A DNA stretch of 64,000 nucleotides from Plantactinospora endophytica. Lineage in GTDB: Bacteria; Actinomycetota; Actinomycetes; Mycobacteriales; Micromonosporaceae. Shown in pieces: positions 63,080-64,000 of this stretch. The notes under the pieces were generated by a model. The model saw nothing but the letters and a program-made list of their open reading frames with translations, was not told the DNA's origin and did not search any database. Location: assembly GCF_016862915.1 (NCBI RefSeq), contig NZ_BONW01000005.1:186001-250000 (forward strand), written 5' to 3'. Positions within the stretch are counted from its first letter, which is position 1. The number at the start of each line of letters is the position of its first letter. The translations under genes were made by a program, and so were the position numbers.

Positions 63080-64000
63080 TCAGCCGTCGACGTCGGCCGG
63101 CCGTCGGGCCGGCGGTCGGGCGCCGAGGATGCCCACCGCCGCCGCGCCCAGTTCGGCCGCCCGGTCCAGCGCCTCGGCCGGAGCAGCACCGGCAGTCCAA
63201 GCCGCCAGCAGGCCGGCCGCGAACGCGTCCCCGGCTCCGGTCACGTCGCGCACCGGCACCCGACGGGCCGGCGCGGAGACCACCTCACCGTCGGGCCCGG
63301 CCCAGACCGCCCCGGCGGCGCCGCCCTTCACCACCACGTGCCGGGCCACCCCGGTCAGGACACCCGCCCGCTCGACCGGTGATCCGGGGCCGGCCAGCAC
63401 CGCTGCCTCGTCCGCGTTGGCGAGCAGCAGGTCGGTACCGCGTACCCACTCCAGGAACGCCGCCGCGCCGACCCGGCGCAGCGGTTCGGCGGAGGCCGCG
63501 TCGACGCTGGTGGTGAGCCCGCGCCCGCGCGCTGCGGCCAGCGCCCGCCGGCCGGCCTCCCGCGACCCGGCGTCCAACAGGGTGTACGCCGACAGGTGCA
63601 GATGGGTCGCGTCCGCGCTCGCGCCGAGCGCGGCTTCGACGTGCTCCGGGGTCAGCCGGAGGTTCGCCCCGCGCTGGGTGACCATGGTCCGCTCCCCGTC
63701 GCCGGCCAGCACGACGACGGTGCCGGTCGGCGTGTCCGGGTACCGCCGCACGGCGCACCGTACGCCCAGCGCGGTCAACTCGGCGAGCCTGGACGTTCCG
63801 GCGTCGTCGACGCCGACCGCACCGACCAGGGTCACCGGCGAGCCCTGCCAGGCCAGCCAGGCGGCCGTGTTGGCGGCCTGACCACCGCCGGTGACCCGGA
63901 TGTCGGCCGAAGTGTCCGAGCCGGCCGACACCGGCCCGGCCAGCAGGGCGAGTACGTCGGTGACGATGTCGCCGACCACGACGATCCGCCCCGTCGCCCT
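63080..64000 (-). CDS. PfkB-family carbohydrate kinase, 5' end outside window
   Basis: About 306 residues are visible. The frame is open to the window edge and reads ATGRIVVVGDIVTDVLA, so the real start lies outside; a GTG at 63979 is an internal Val. PfkB motifs are TGGGQAANTAAWLAWQG and DVTGAGDAFAAGLL (catalytic Asp). It phosphorylates a sugar or nucleoside; the substrate cannot be told. A 25-bp gap separates it from the convergent DUF4259 gene. Confidence 0.9.
   Translation of the reverse strand, partial: RATGRIVVVGDIVTDVLALLAGPVSAGSDTSADIRVTGGGQAANTAAWLAWQGSPVTLVGAVGVDDAGTSRLAELTALGVRCAVRRYPDTPTGTVVVLAGDGERTMVTQRGANLRLTPEHVEAALGASADATHLHLSAYTLLDAGSREAGRRALAAARGRGLTTSVDAASAEPLRRVGAAAFLEWVRGTDLLLANADEAAVLAGPGSPVERAGVLTGVARHVVVKGGAAGAVWAGPDGEVVSAPARRVPVRDVTGAGDAFAAGLLAAWTAGAAPAEALDRAAELGAAAVGILGARPPARRPADVDG

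Overview
The window is chromosomal DNA from a very GC-rich actinomycete, most likely a member of the Micromonosporaceae (Micromonospora/Plantactinospora type). The evidence is codon use strongly biased to G/C in third positions, many GTG starts, and the gene order DUF3046-recA-recX-rny, gluABCD, miaB, miaA-dapF, hflX, lexA, nrdR-nrdJ, ideR. Assignment to family is inference from this synteny and not from a marker gene. I see no intact prophage, IS element, CRISPR array, rRNA or origin. The only RNA gene recognised is a selenocysteine tRNA.

Region 1 (1-12 kb), accessory metabolism. It starts with a truncated FMN-binding split-barrel/GNAT fusion with a Gln/Thr repeat leader, divergent from a MocR-type PLP regulator. 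Then come udgX (suicidal uracil-DNA glycosylase) and a quinate/shikimate catabolic group: an NAD-type quinate/shikimate dehydrogenase, a TetR regulator with a clear operator, and a QsuB-type 3-dehydroshikimate dehydratase fused to an HPPD-like domain. Beside them is an Nramp-fold transporter without the metal-binding motifs. An acyl-CoA dehydrogenase and an MFS carrier follow.

Region 2 (12-30 kb), conserved core. DUF3046, recA (with SOS box) and recX; RNase Y preceded by two tiny coupled ORFs; the glutamate ABC transporter gluABCD; tRNA-Sec; tRNA modification genes miaB and miaA; a DUF349 protein; dapF; and an ACT-domain malic enzyme.

Region 3 (30-41 kb), stress and nucleotide metabolism. 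hflX; a beta-propeller membrane protein with a long glycine-rich tail; lexA divergent from a small LysM membrane protein with two SOS boxes between them (a ChiZ/DivS-like SOS division inhibitor arrangement); nrdR-nrdJ with tandem NrdR boxes and a strong terminator; DUF2332, DUF5522 and a lipoprotein.

Region 4 (41-54 kb). IdeR iron repressor, a rhodanese, an AcuC-type deacetylase, a TetR regulator with a second C-terminal HTH facing an ABC exporter, a group-2 sigma factor, Spo0M, Dtd, a methyltransferase and a CPBP protease.

Region 5 (54-64 kb). A single-domain AA10 LPMO and a membrane protein of unknown function share a 45-bp upstream element whose hairpin shows a compensatory base-pair change. 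RidA, a SnoaL-like protein behind a strong hairpin, an ASCH-winged-helix protein next to an HhH-GPD glycosylase, LtrA, a toxin-antitoxin-like pair, DUF3099, DUF4259 and a truncated PfkB kinase complete the window.

Two regulatory themes stand out. DNA-damage control is visible at recA and at lexA/LysM. Many intergenic gaps hold their own minisatellite-like tandem repeats, and three of these duplicate the 3' end of the gene before them.
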